This document shows positions 19,558-29,175 of a stretch of DNA of 64,000 nucleotides, piece after piece. Under the pieces are notes generated by a model. That model saw nothing but the letters and a program-made list of their open reading frames with translations, did no database searches and was not told the origin of the DNA. Within the stretch, counting starts at the first letter, position 1. Each line of letters begins with the position of its first letter. Source of the stretch: a virus; IMG/VR virus record IMGVR_UViG_3300020446_000003, positions 1 to 64,000 of that record. One strand, 5' to 3'. Made by a program: the position numbers and the translations under genes.

Positions 19558-22500
19558 ATGGGATTTCCTAAAAAAATAAGTCAATTACCTTTAAATTTAA
19601 ATTTAAAACCTGAAGATTTATTGGTAACCGTAAATGAGAGTGATGTAACAAGTAAAATAAAATTAGAACAATTAATTAGTTTTGTAACTGGTAGTACTAA
19701 TACTTTTGTAACTGGTGGTACATATAATGATGTAACCCAAAATATAGATTTTAGTGGTAGTAATGGTTTTCCACCTTTTAGTGTGAGTTTAACAGGAATC
19801 AGTACTAGTGATACATTCGTAACCGGTGCAACCTTAAATGGTTTTACCTTAGAGATTGATAGAAATAACGGTGAACCACAAATTACGGTAGATTTAAGTT
19901 CTTTAACTGGTGATACAGATACCAATACATTTGTTACTGGTACAACTTTAGTAGGTACTAACTATACTATTAATCAAAATAACGGATCATCCTTTACAAC
20001 AGACTTTAATCCCATAATTACTGGTAAAGTAGATACTACTACTTTCGATACTTATACTGCGGATACTCAAACAGAAATTAATAATAAATTAGATACAACT
20101 GTTTTTAATACTTATTCTGGACTAACTCAAACTGAAATTAACAATAAATTAGATACTAGTATATTCGACACATATACTGCAAATACTGTAGATAATAATA
20201 CTTTTATTACTGGTACAACGTTAGTTGGTACGGAGTATACTATAAATCAAAATAATGGTTCTGCATTTACTACCAATTTTAATCCCATTGTTAGTGGTTT
20301 TACAACGGGAAGTACACTACAAGAAGTTTTAGAAAATGGTTCTATTGCAGATTTAAAAACTGCCAATATAGATTTGGGGTCAAGCGTTTCTAATCCTGCT
20401 GCAGATGGATTTAGTAGACTTGAATTACAACAAAATGGATTTATCCAACTATCGTCAGAAAATGCTGCAGGTGATTTTGGATTTATAAGGATAAACGGTC
20501 AAACTGGGGAAGCACAGTTAAATCAGGGTGGACTAAAATATGGAACTGATTACTCAGCTACTTTTACTGATAGATCTTTAGTAGATAAAGAATATGTTGA
20601 TGATAATATTAGTAATAAATTAGATATTACTACTTTTGATACTTATACTGCTAATACTACAGATGATGTAGTTACTGGTGCAACTTTAGTAGGTGGAACA
20701 TTAGAATTAGAAAGAAATAATGGTTTATCTGATGTAACTGTGGACTTAAGTTCACTTAGTGGTGACACCAATACTTTTGTAACTGGTGCAACTTTAACTA
20801 ACACTACTTTAGATATAACAAGAAACGATGGTGTAGATATTAGTGTAGATTTATCTTCCATAGATAATAATGTTTTTGTTAATAGTGGAAACGCAAATGC
20901 AGGAACACAACAATTAACATTTACAAATACAACTGGTGGTACATTTAATGTCACCAATGCAGTGGCGTTGTTTAGTGATAATGATATTAATGTTACAGGA
21001 GGAACTTACAACCCAACAAATGGTTGTGTAACATTTAGTACAAATAGTGGGACTACGTTTGATATATGTGGTTTTGTTACTGGATTTACCGATGTATATG
21101 TAACTGGAAGTACATTAGTGGGTACAAACTATACTTTAACACGGACCGACAATACAACAATTACTACAGATTTTGATTCTATTGTAAGTGGTAAAGTAGA
21201 CACTACTACGTTTGAAAGTTATAGTGCTCTTACTCAAATGATAATTGATACTAAATTAGATAAATCTATTTTTAACACCTACACTGCAAATACTACTGAT
21301 GATGTAGTTACTGGTGCAACTTTAGTAGGGGCAACTTTAGAATTAGAGAGAAATAACGGACTAACTGACGTAACGGTGGATTTATCTCCATTAAGTGGTA
21401 TAAGTGAAAATACATTTATTTCTGCTACAACTTTAGTGGGAACAAATTATACACTAGAAAGAAATGATGGAGTAGATATTACAACAGATTTTAACCCTAT
21501 TATAAGTGGTAAAGTAGATACAATTTTATTTGATACTTACACCGCAAATACTACAGATAATGTTGTTACAGGAGCAACTTTAGTAGGTGGAACATTAGAA
21601 TTAGAAAGAAATAATGGATTAAGTGATGTTACTGTAGATTTAAGTTCACTTAGTGGTGATACTAATACTTTTGTAACTGGTGCAACTTTAACTAATACTA
21701 CTTTAGGTATTGAAAGAAATGATGGTGTTACAGTTAGTGTAAATTTAAGTTCTTTAACTGGTGATAGTGATACTAATACTTTTGTAACTGGTACTACATT
21801 AACAGGTAATGATTTAATAATAGAAAGAAATGATAATATAGATATTACCACAGACTTAACACCAATTATTAGTGGTAAAGTAGATACAACTTTATTTGAT
21901 ACATATACGGCAAATACTACAGATAATGTTGTTACAGGAGCAACATTAAATGGTTTCACATTAGAATTAGAGAGGAATAATGGACTAACTGATGTTACAG
22001 TAGACTTAAGTTCATTGACGGGTTCAGTAGATACTAATACTTTTGTAACTGGTACTACATTAACAGGTAATGATTTAATAATAGAAAGAAATGACGGAAT
22101 AGGTATTACTACGGATTTAACACCAGTTTTAAGCGGTAAAGTAAACACAACTTTATTTGATACTTACACCGCAAATACTACAGATAATGTTGTTACAGGA
22201 GCAACATTAAATGGTACTATATTAGAATTAGAAAGAAATAACGGATTAACGGATGTTACTGTAGATTTAAGTTCACTTAGTGGTGATACTAATACTTTTG
22301 TAACTGGTGCAACTTTAACTAACACTACTTTAGATATAACAAGAAACGATGGTGTTAATATACCCGTAAATTTAGGTTCATTAACTTTTACTGGTAATAC
22401 ATCAGGAACATGTATAAATGAACTATGGGTATCTAATATTTCTGGATGTAGTTCAGTAACTATTGGGACTGAATTAATTGTAAATGATTTTATGAGTGGT

Positions 22501-25500
22501 AAAACTACTACTTTATTTGGTGAAAATAATGTTGGTGGTGGATCACGAACATCATTAACACCTACCCTAACAATATTCGACAATCCTGGAACTGGCGGTG
22601 GATCACAAAATTACGCAGGACCAAATTTAAGATTTAGTGATAATGGAAATATTGGTGATATATTTTATAGATATAATGGTGGTGGAAACCTATTAAGTAA
22701 CGCCTTTAATTTTATAAGTGATGGTGGTTTTAATTTTATTGCTGAAGGTGATAACGGAAGTCCTTCACTGAGTGATGGACCTTATTTTAGAATCACAAAA
22801 GGACAATCTTCTTTATTGATTTATGATGACACTACTAGACCTAGAACAGATGTAAAGATTACCAATGCTAATGGAGGTACTGCATATAGTAGATTAGGTG
22901 TAGGTGCACAAAATGATTATTGGTATATCGAGGCAGACGATGTAGATACCCCAATGCATATTGGGTATGATGATAACGGTGTAGATACAAATGTACTTAC
23001 TTTTGAAAAAAGTGATGGGTTATTAGAAGGTTCATTAGAAATTACTAGTGGTTTAACCGCAGATACTATAACACTATCTGACACACCAACATTAAATAAT
23101 TCTGGTACGGAAGTATTAGTAAGAAACAGTACTACAGGAGAAATAGAATATAGGGCATCTTCTACATTTAGTGGTTCTAGTAATGAGGATATAAATACAG
23201 GTAATGTATTATGGGTTGATTCTATTTTTGGTGATGATGGTACTGCACTTACTAATAGACAAGATAAACCTTATTTAACTATAGAATCAGCATTAAATGA
23301 CACAACTAATGGGGATACAGTAATTGTAAGACCTGGAGAATATCCAGAAGAAATTGGTATTCCTGAAGGTGTGTCTTTAGTTAGTGAAGGTGGCTGGGAA
23401 GTTACTATTTTAGGTCCTTCACCAGCAAGTGCAGGTGGTGCAATTGTAGAATTAAGCGAAGACTCTTTTATTGACGGTTTTAGTATTAACGTACCACAAG
23501 GAAGTTTTGACGCACTTATTTCAACACACATTAGTGGTACATCTACCGCCAATAATATTACATTCTACGGTAATGGTGGTGTAGGTAGTACAGGTACAGG
23601 ACTTTATAAAACTGGTGGTGGTAAATTAATTGGTTATGGTATAAGAGTTGAAGGTGGGGGGATGTCTAATTGTTTAAAAGTAGATTCAGGCACTTTAGCA
23701 TTAGAGGGAGTTCACGTACCAGAATCTAATGGTGATATTGATAATGTGTTATTGGTAACCACTTCAAGTGGTACTAATGCCGGTAGAGCACAAATGGTAG
23801 GATTTAATTGTGGAAACAGTAATGTAACTAACGCCATTAGAACTGAAGGTGGTAGTTCAGGAGTAATACCAGTGGCAAAAATATTTACACCTAATATAAG
23901 CAATTCAACTAATGCATTAAGTGCATCAGGAGATTATGAAGAAATTAATTTATTAGGTGGTTCTTTAGAAAATGTAACTTATTCAGTAAATGTAGATTTA
24001 ACTGGTACAGGTATAGATGCATCATATAGAATAACATCTAATCACCAACCAAATTATATTTATCCACCGGCAGTAGCATATACTGCAGAGTTTGGTTTGG
24101 ATTTTACACAAGAATCTACAGATGTATTCAATTCAAGTAAAAATTTATTTGGTTTAGATCAAATGAGTTTAGGGTTTGCAGAAAGAGGAACGGAAATGAA
24201 TGTAGGTAGAGGTGCACCTTCGACTGTAGGTATGAAGATATTTACCACAGATAATACTACAAGTAGTGTTAGTGATGGAGGTAATTTTATTGATGTTACA
24301 GATGATGCAGAATCCAAAGAGGGTAGTACTATAACTTTTCAGAGTGGGGGGACTGGAACTACCATTTTATTTACTACACGAAGAGTTAGTAGTGATTTAA
24401 CAACACCACTAAAATTTTATGGGTTAGATATAAATATATTACAGAAAAAAGTTGGTGGTGATTACGTATTTGAATATTGGAATGGTACAGAATGGAAAAG
24501 GGATTTATGGCATATACACTCAGAAGATTTAGGTTATAGTTATGGTAATGATTTATTTTTAAGAAGTCAGAGTAATGAAAATATTAGTTTTGAACTTAGT
24601 AAAGATTCAGCAAATTTAGAACCAAATAATGATCCTTGGTCAGCTAAGACTATAAATGGTGTTACTGGTTATTGGATGAGATGTAGAATGATATCTACGG
24701 GAACAACTAAACCTACTATCGAACAAGTTAAAATAATTTATGACAGTAGTACAATAAGTAAAGAAGGTGTATTATCATTTAATGGTAGATCACTACATAA
24801 AGAAGAAATAAATTTATTTATGGGTACATGGAGTGATCCAGCAGGAGACTTAGCAAGTTTTAGTGTTACAGTTGGTGATGGAACAGGCGCAGAAACTTGG
24901 ACACAACAGTTTTTAGAATCACAATTTGCTACTAATGGTGACTTTGGTACTTTCCTTATGAAAATACCACAAGGAATTAGTACTTCTCAAAGAGTTAAAG
25001 TAAAAATAACTTATATTTTATCGGGTACCGGTGATGAGGATACACCATCAGAAATGAGATTATCATTCTTACCTGTAGAGGTGGGTAATGTTCTTATTGC
25101 AGATTCAGATGGTGGTAAAACGCCTATACCTAGATCACCGCAAAATGTTACACCATTTAATACTTATCCAGCGGAAATTGTAGAAATTGATACTGATTTT
25201 GGTGAAAATATAGTTTTACAGTCCACTGTTGGTACATTTGATATATCGAATTATTATGAAGGCGATATAATTCTTTTTAGATTAGAACATATACAAGCCA
25301 CAACTATTAATTTAATATCTTTTGATTTAGAAGTTTCTAAATGGAGTTTAGGTAAACAAGCACAACCTTTAGTGGTGGATACACAAATTCTATTAGAGGA
25401 AGATTGGAGTGATTTAGGTGTAGCGAATGGTTGGGTATTCAGACAACCATCATCTACTGCAGGATCTCCACAAAATATATGGACAGTTAGTAGTGACACT

Positions 25501-25983
25501 TCTAGAACTGGTAGTAATTCAGCTTATATAAGTGATGAAACTTGGGCTGGTGGTGTACCACCGTATCAATATAGACTATCACCATCGATAAATTCTTATA
25601 TGTATGTAGATTTTGATGTCCCTTCTAGTTGTATTGCATTAACAGTTAGTTTTTATTGGACATGTGTTGGTGAGTCTTCGTTTGATTATGGAATGGTTGG
25701 GTTAGCACCTACAACATTTACACCATCTAATACTGGATCTGTGACAAACTTTGAGGACTACGAAATGGGTGGTGGCACCGGTAATCGTTTAAATACTAGT
25801 TATGTGGCAGGTGCAACTGAGGGTAACTGGCAATTGGAGACAATATCAGTACCTAGTAATTTATGGACTCCTGGTGAACAAGCTAGATTTATGTTAAGGT
25901 GGAGAAATGATGGTAGTGTTGGAACTCAACCACCAATTGCAATAGATGATATAACAATAACGTCACAATTTATCGTTAGTTAA
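19558..25983 (+). CDS. Giant repeat fibre with beta-helix and jelly-roll domains, 2141 aa
   Basis: The N-terminus (MGFPKKISQLPLNLNLKPED) is a docking-type sequence like those of other phage fibres. Residues about 50-950 are a long array of a roughly 45-residue unit, for example TTLFDTYTANTTDNVVTGAT followed by LELERNNGLTDVTVDLSSL. A two-Cys module sits near 950. At about 1208-1488 a right-handed parallel beta-helix is likely: VLWVDSIFGDDGTAL, then LTIESALNDTTNGDTVIVRP and GEYPEEIGIPEGVSLVSEGG, the usual pectin-lyase-like entry. Later segments (FEYWNGTEWKRDLWHI) form another beta domain. The last 200 residues end with a jelly roll containing ILLEEDWSD and AIDDITITS, resembling MAM or choice-of-anchor-J folds of Bacteroidota surface proteins. 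No catalytic site for polysaccharide cleavage could be identified. Probably the main or second long fibre. Confidence 0.8.
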   Translation: MGFPKKISQLPLNLNLKPEDLLVTVNESDVTSKIKLEQLISFVTGSTNTFVTGGTYNDVTQNIDFSGSNGFPPFSVSLTGISTSDTFVTGATLNGFTLEIDRNNGEPQITVDLSSLTGDTDTNTFVTGTTLVGTNYTINQNNGSSFTTDFNPIITGKVDTTTFDTYTADTQTEINNKLDTTVFNTYSGLTQTEINNKLDTSIFDTYTANTVDNNTFITGTTLVGTEYTINQNNGSAFTTNFNPIVSGFTTGSTLQEVLENGSIADLKTANIDLGSSVSNPAADGFSRLELQQNGFIQLSSENAAGDFGFIRINGQTGEAQLNQGGLKYGTDYSATFTDRSLVDKEYVDDNISNKLDITTFDTYTANTTDDVVTGATLVGGTLELERNNGLSDVTVDLSSLSGDTNTFVTGATLTNTTLDITRNDGVDISVDLSSIDNNVFVNSGNANAGTQQLTFTNTTGGTFNVTNAVALFSDNDINVTGGTYNPTNGCVTFSTNSGTTFDICGFVTGFTDVYVTGSTLVGTNYTLTRTDNTTITTDFDSIVSGKVDTTTFESYSALTQMIIDTKLDKSIFNTYTANTTDDVVTGATLVGATLELERNNGLTDVTVDLSPLSGISENTFISATTLVGTNYTLERNDGVDITTDFNPIISGKVDTILFDTYTANTTDNVVTGATLVGGTLELERNNGLSDVTVDLSSLSGDTNTFVTGATLTNTTLGIERNDGVTVSVNLSSLTGDSDTNTFVTGTTLTGNDLIIERNDNIDITTDLTPIISGKVDTTLFDTYTANTTDNVVTGATLNGFTLELERNNGLTDVTVDLSSLTGSVDTNTFVTGTTLTGNDLIIERNDGIGITTDLTPVLSGKVNTTLFDTYTANTTDNVVTGATLNGTILELERNNGLTDVTVDLSSLSGDTNTFVTGATLTNTTLDITRNDGVNIPVNLGSLTFTGNTSGTCINELWVSNISGCSSVTIGTELIVNDFMSGKTTTLFGENNVGGGSRTSLTPTLTIFDNPGTGGGSQNYAGPNLRFSDNGNIGDIFYRYNGGGNLLSNAFNFISDGGFNFIAEGDNGSPSLSDGPYFRITKGQSSLLIYDDTTRPRTDVKITNANGGTAYSRLGVGAQNDYWYIEADDVDTPMHIGYDDNGVDTNVLTFEKSDGLLEGSLEITSGLTADTITLSDTPTLNNSGTEVLVRNSTTGEIEYRASSTFSGSSNEDINTGNVLWVDSIFGDDGTALTNRQDKPYLTIESALNDTTNGDTVIVRPGEYPEEIGIPEGVSLVSEGGWEVTILGPSPASAGGAIVELSEDSFIDGFSINVPQGSFDALISTHISGTSTANNITFYGNGGVGSTGTGLYKTGGGKLIGYGIRVEGGGMSNCLKVDSGTLALEGVHVPESNGDIDNVLLVTTSSGTNAGRAQMVGFNCGNSNVTNAIRTEGGSSGVIPVAKIFTPNISNSTNALSASGDYEEINLLGGSLENVTYSVNVDLTGTGIDASYRITSNHQPNYIYPPAVAYTAEFGLDFTQESTDVFNSSKNLFGLDQMSLGFAERGTEMNVGRGAPSTVGMKIFTTDNTTSSVSDGGNFIDVTDDAESKEGSTITFQSGGTGTTILFTTRRVSSDLTTPLKFYGLDINILQKKVGGDYVFEYWNGTEWKRDLWHIHSEDLGYSYGNDLFLRSQSNENISFELSKDSANLEPNNDPWSAKTINGVTGYWMRCRMISTGTTKPTIEQVKIIYDSSTISKEGVLSFNGRSLHKEEINLFMGTWSDPAGDLASFSVTVGDGTGAETWTQQFLESQFATNGDFGTFLMKIPQGISTSQRVKVKITYILSGTGDEDTPSEMRLSFLPVEVGNVLIADSDGGKTPIPRSPQNVTPFNTYPAEIVEIDTDFGENIVLQSTVGTFDISNYYEGDIILFRLEHIQATTINLISFDLEVSKWSLGKQAQPLVVDTQILLEEDWSDLGVANGWVFRQPSSTAGSPQNIWTVSSDTSRTGSNSAYISDETWAGGVPPYQYRLSPSINSYMYVDFDVPSSCIALTVSFYWTCVGESSFDYGMVGLAPTTFTPSNTGSVTNFEDYEMGGGTGNRLNTSYVAGATEGNWQLETISVPSNLWTPGEQARFMLRWRNDGSVGTQPPIAIDDITITSQFIVS

Positions 25984-25984
25984 T

Positions 25985-26353
25985 ATGGAATTTTTTATAA
26001 ATCAAAATAGTACTTTACCACCACTAAAAATGGAATTAATAAATGATGGTAGAAATGATTTCAAAAAGTTTTTTGAAAAAATACAAAATGCAACTATTAA
26101 ATTTAATATGTATGATGTAGATAATAAAGTTAAAAGAATCGCCAATTCACCGGCAGATATTGAATTAAAATGTGAATCTTGTGATATAGGTGGAGATGAA
26201 AACGAATATTATATTGTATATAATTGGAGAAATAGGGATACTAAAAAAGTTGGTAAATTTAACGGTGAATTTATTATAGAATTTTTAGACGGTACGGGAA
26301 CATTAATTGCACCAATTAGAGACAAATTATTTATTAATGTCTTAGAAGTTTGA
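25985..26353 (+). CDS. Small beta-domain protein, BppU N-terminal-like, 122 aa
   Basis: The gene starts one base after the long fibre stop. The protein reads as one Ig-like beta domain. NATIKFNMYDVDNKVKRIA, then YYIVYNWRNRDTKKVGKFNG, and a final strand FINVLEV follow the pattern of the N-terminal domain of phage baseplate upper proteins (BppU): a modified-value clause, a Y-x-W-x-x-x-D-T core, and a closing FI-V strand. In siphophages that domain joins fibres to the baseplate, so a fibre connector is the best guess. The similarity was judged by eye. It is the last gene before the host-type promoter of the polymerase. Confidence 0.6.
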   Translation: MEFFINQNSTLPPLKMELINDGRNDFKKFFEKIQNATIKFNMYDVDNKVKRIANSPADIELKCESCDIGGDENEYYIVYNWRNRDTKKVGKFNGEFIIEFLDGTGTLIAPIRDKLFINVLEV

Positions 26354-26379
26354 TAATTACATTTTTTTTCGTATATTTG
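26349..26379 (+). promoter_or_regulatory. Bacteroidota-type promoter of DNA polymerase gene
   Basis: TTTG at 26349-26352 and TATATTTG at 26372-26379 are separated by exactly 19 bases. This fits the published Bacteroidota consensus TTTG-N19-TAnnTTTG. The -33 element overlaps the last codons and stop of the preceding gene, and the start codon is 24 bases downstream of the -7 element. It should be read by host RNA polymerase without a phage factor. Confidence 0.8.
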
Positions 26380-26403
26380 TAATAATAATTAATATTATAT
26401 AAT

Positions 26404-29175
26404 ATGCCTGCAACTGTAAAAGAAATTGAAACATACTTAGAAGGATATGACGATCAGAAATATATTGTAGGGGTTGAGTCTTCTTATAAGGAGAATAAAA
26501 TAAGTCTAATAATTCACGACCCTGAAAACGGAAAACGTATTGAAAAACATAGGTTAAAACCTTTTTTATGGATGAAGTCTCCTAATATGACTGTTTTTTA
26601 TAAAGGTGATAGAAGGAAGATAAAAGATAAAATGAGAGAGTATAGAGTTAAATTCATACCTCTTAATATAAATGATGAAAGTGGTGAGACTATACCTCGA
26701 CTAGAAGGAGGATATAAATTTTTAGTTAGATGTAAAGGTACATACGGTGATTTATTAAAGTTTTTTCAAGAAGGTGGTACACCAGTATATAGTGAAGAAC
26801 ATAGAGACAATTTTTTAGCTATAAACCCAACAGAACAATTTCTTATACAAACAGGTAAAAGATTATTTAAGGGTTTTGAAAATTATGATGATGTTCATAG
26901 ATTTTCTTTCGATATTGAAACCACTAGTTTAGATCCTGCCGATGGTAGAATTTTTCAAATTGGTATGAAAGATAATAGAGGGTTTCAACACGTATTATCA
27001 ATAGAAGGTGAAACGAGAAGGGAATTAAGAGAAAGAGAAAGAGAAGCAATTACTACATTTTTTAAAGTTATTAATCATCTTAAACCAGCGATTATTGCAG
27101 GTTATAACTCTGAAAATTTTGACTGGCATTATATAGTTAAAAGAGCACAACTTTTGAGATTAGAAATAGGACAGATTGCAAAAACATTAGGTCCAATACC
27201 TTTTTATAGGAAAAAACAAACTTTAAAAATGGGTCCTGAGATGGAATACTATGAACAAACGGTTATGTGGGGATATAATATAATGGATGTTTATCATGCG
27301 GTTAGAAGAGCACAAGCAATTAATTCTTCAATTAAACAAGCAAGTCTTAAATATATTACAAAATACTCCAATGCTGCGAAACCAAATAGGGTATATATTT
27401 CGGGTGATAAAATTAGTAAGGTTTGGAGTGATACAGATAACAAATATTGGTTTACTGATGAAAATGGTGAGTGGGGTATCATAACTAATGGTACATTACC
27501 TGAAGGTAGTAAACAAGTTACTGGTAAATATATAGTAGAGAGATACTTAATAGATGATTTGTGGGAAACTGAAAAAGTAGATAATATATTTAATCAGGCA
27601 ACGTTTCTTTTGTCTAAAATTTTACCTACTTCTTTTATGAGATCTTCTACAATGGGTACTGCGGCAACGTGGAAACTATTAATGTTAGGATGGTCATATC
27701 ATAATGGATTAGGTGTCCCACATACTATGCCTACCAAAGGTTTTACAGGTGGATTATCTAGACTATTAGAAGTGGGTTTTACAGAAAATGTAGTGAAGTT
27801 TGACTTTGCATCACTATACCCATCAATACAATTAACTCATAATGTTTTTACTGAATGTGATGTTACTGGTGCAATGAGAGGACTCCTTCAATATAATTAT
27901 GATTATCGTAATTTATATAAAGAGTTAAAATCTAAACACGCTAAATTAGGTGAAAAAGAAAAATCTGAATATTATGACAAAAAACAATTGCCATTAAAAA
28001 TATTAAATAATGGTATGTTTGGTTCTATATCTGCACCTAATGTATTCCCTTGGGGTGACACTAATATGGGTGAAAAAATTACATGTACTGGTAGACAATA
28101 CTTAAGACATATGATAAGATTCTTTAATAAAAAAGGATTTAGACCTTTAGTAGGGGATACCGATGGATTCAACTTTTCAATACCTAAATATGTAGAGGAT
28201 AATATATATACTTCCAACGGACAACATAGATTTAACGAAACAGGTAAAACCTATAAAGGTTTAGATGCCGTTGTTGCAGAATATAATGATAAGTATATGA
28301 AAGGTGTAATGGGGTTAGATGTGGATGAAATATGTGAATCAACAATTAATATTGCACGAAAGAATTATGCAGATTTAATAGACGGAAAAGTTAAATTAGT
28401 AGGTAATACTATTAAATCTAAAAAATTACCTACATATATTGCAGAATTTATAGATAAAGGAATTCATATGTTATTAAAAGGTAAAGGATATGAATTTGTT
28501 AATGAATATTATGATACACTAGAAAAAATTTATAATCAAGAAATTCCACTTTCAAAAATAGCTAACAAATCAAGAGTTAGAATGTCTGTAAAAGATTATG
28601 AAAAAAGATCATTACAATTAAATAAGGCGGGCAACCCTTTACCTAAACAAGCACATATGGAACTTATTATAAAAGAAGGTTTAAATGTAGATTTAGGTGA
28701 TACTATATATTATGTGAATACTGGTACTAAAAAATCTCACGGTGATATTCAAACTAAAACAGATAGAAAAACTAAAGAAAAAATAGTTCATATTAATTGT
28801 CAATATATTTCACCAGATATTATAGAAAATCATCCCGATACTACGGGTAGTTATAATATAGAAAGATATATTGACGCATTTAATAAAAGGATTAAACCTT
28901 TATTAGTATGTTTTAGTCCAGAAGTGAGAGAAGATATTATAATTACTTCACCATTACATAGACAATATTTTACACAAAAACAATTAACACTAACTTCAGG
29001 ACAACCAATGAAGGAAGGTGATCAAGATACTTTAGAAGATTTATTAACAGTAACTGAAGAAGAAATGTTATTTTGGGATTTAATTAATTTATCACCTACT
29101 TATATGTTTGAGGAATATAATATAGTAGATGAGTTTTGTTTAAATCACAAACAATCCGAGAGGTCTATATTGTAA
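26404..29175 (+). CDS. Family B DNA polymerase with 3'-5' exonuclease
   Basis: Replicative DNA polymerase; length 923 aa is close to T4 gp43 (898). Exo I is FDIETT with D170 and E172; Exo II is AGYNSENFDW near residues 235-245. Polymerase motif A is DFASLYPSI with D467. Motif B is KILNNGMFGS at about 532-541. Motif C reads VGDTDGFNF with D585 and D587. The Ser that usually follows DTD is Gly here. The C-terminal third (about 650-850) matches the palm and thumb order of gp43-like enzymes. Its promoter is host-type, so it is expected to be expressed early or in mid infection, unlike the fibre genes next to it. The last 36 bases overlap the end of the convergent neck gene. Confidence 0.95.
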   Translation: MPATVKEIETYLEGYDDQKYIVGVESSYKENKISLIIHDPENGKRIEKHRLKPFLWMKSPNMTVFYKGDRRKIKDKMREYRVKFIPLNINDESGETIPRLEGGYKFLVRCKGTYGDLLKFFQEGGTPVYSEEHRDNFLAINPTEQFLIQTGKRLFKGFENYDDVHRFSFDIETTSLDPADGRIFQIGMKDNRGFQHVLSIEGETRRELREREREAITTFFKVINHLKPAIIAGYNSENFDWHYIVKRAQLLRLEIGQIAKTLGPIPFYRKKQTLKMGPEMEYYEQTVMWGYNIMDVYHAVRRAQAINSSIKQASLKYITKYSNAAKPNRVYISGDKISKVWSDTDNKYWFTDENGEWGIITNGTLPEGSKQVTGKYIVERYLIDDLWETEKVDNIFNQATFLLSKILPTSFMRSSTMGTAATWKLLMLGWSYHNGLGVPHTMPTKGFTGGLSRLLEVGFTENVVKFDFASLYPSIQLTHNVFTECDVTGAMRGLLQYNYDYRNLYKELKSKHAKLGEKEKSEYYDKKQLPLKILNNGMFGSISAPNVFPWGDTNMGEKITCTGRQYLRHMIRFFNKKGFRPLVGDTDGFNFSIPKYVEDNIYTSNGQHRFNETGKTYKGLDAVVAEYNDKYMKGVMGLDVDEICESTINIARKNYADLIDGKVKLVGNTIKSKKLPTYIAEFIDKGIHMLLKGKGYEFVNEYYDTLEKIYNQEIPLSKIANKSRVRMSVKDYEKRSLQLNKAGNPLPKQAHMELIIKEGLNVDLGDTIYYVNTGTKKSHGDIQTKTDRKTKEKIVHINCQYISPDIIENHPDTTGSYNIERYIDAFNKRIKPLLVCFSPEVREDIIITSPLHRQYFTQKQLTLTSGQPMKEGDQDTLEDLLTVTEEEMLFWDLINLSPTYMFEEYNIVDEFCLNHKQSERSIL

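Noticed and set aside
23180-24020. Polysaccharide lyase activity for the beta-helix in the 2141-aa fibre
   Set aside because: The fold looks right, but no conserved catalytic residues could be identified, so only the structural call is given.
24346-24352. Second G6-A run as a frameshift site in the 2141-aa fibre
   Set aside because: Its codon phase is GGG-GGG-ACT, the frame continues for 540 codons, and no alternate product is suggested. The run at 23656 is the same case.
5334-25983. Diversity-generating retroelement acting on the fibre genes
   Set aside because: No reverse transcriptase and no template/variable repeat pair with adenine-specific differences were seen; the repeats are ordinary module duplications.
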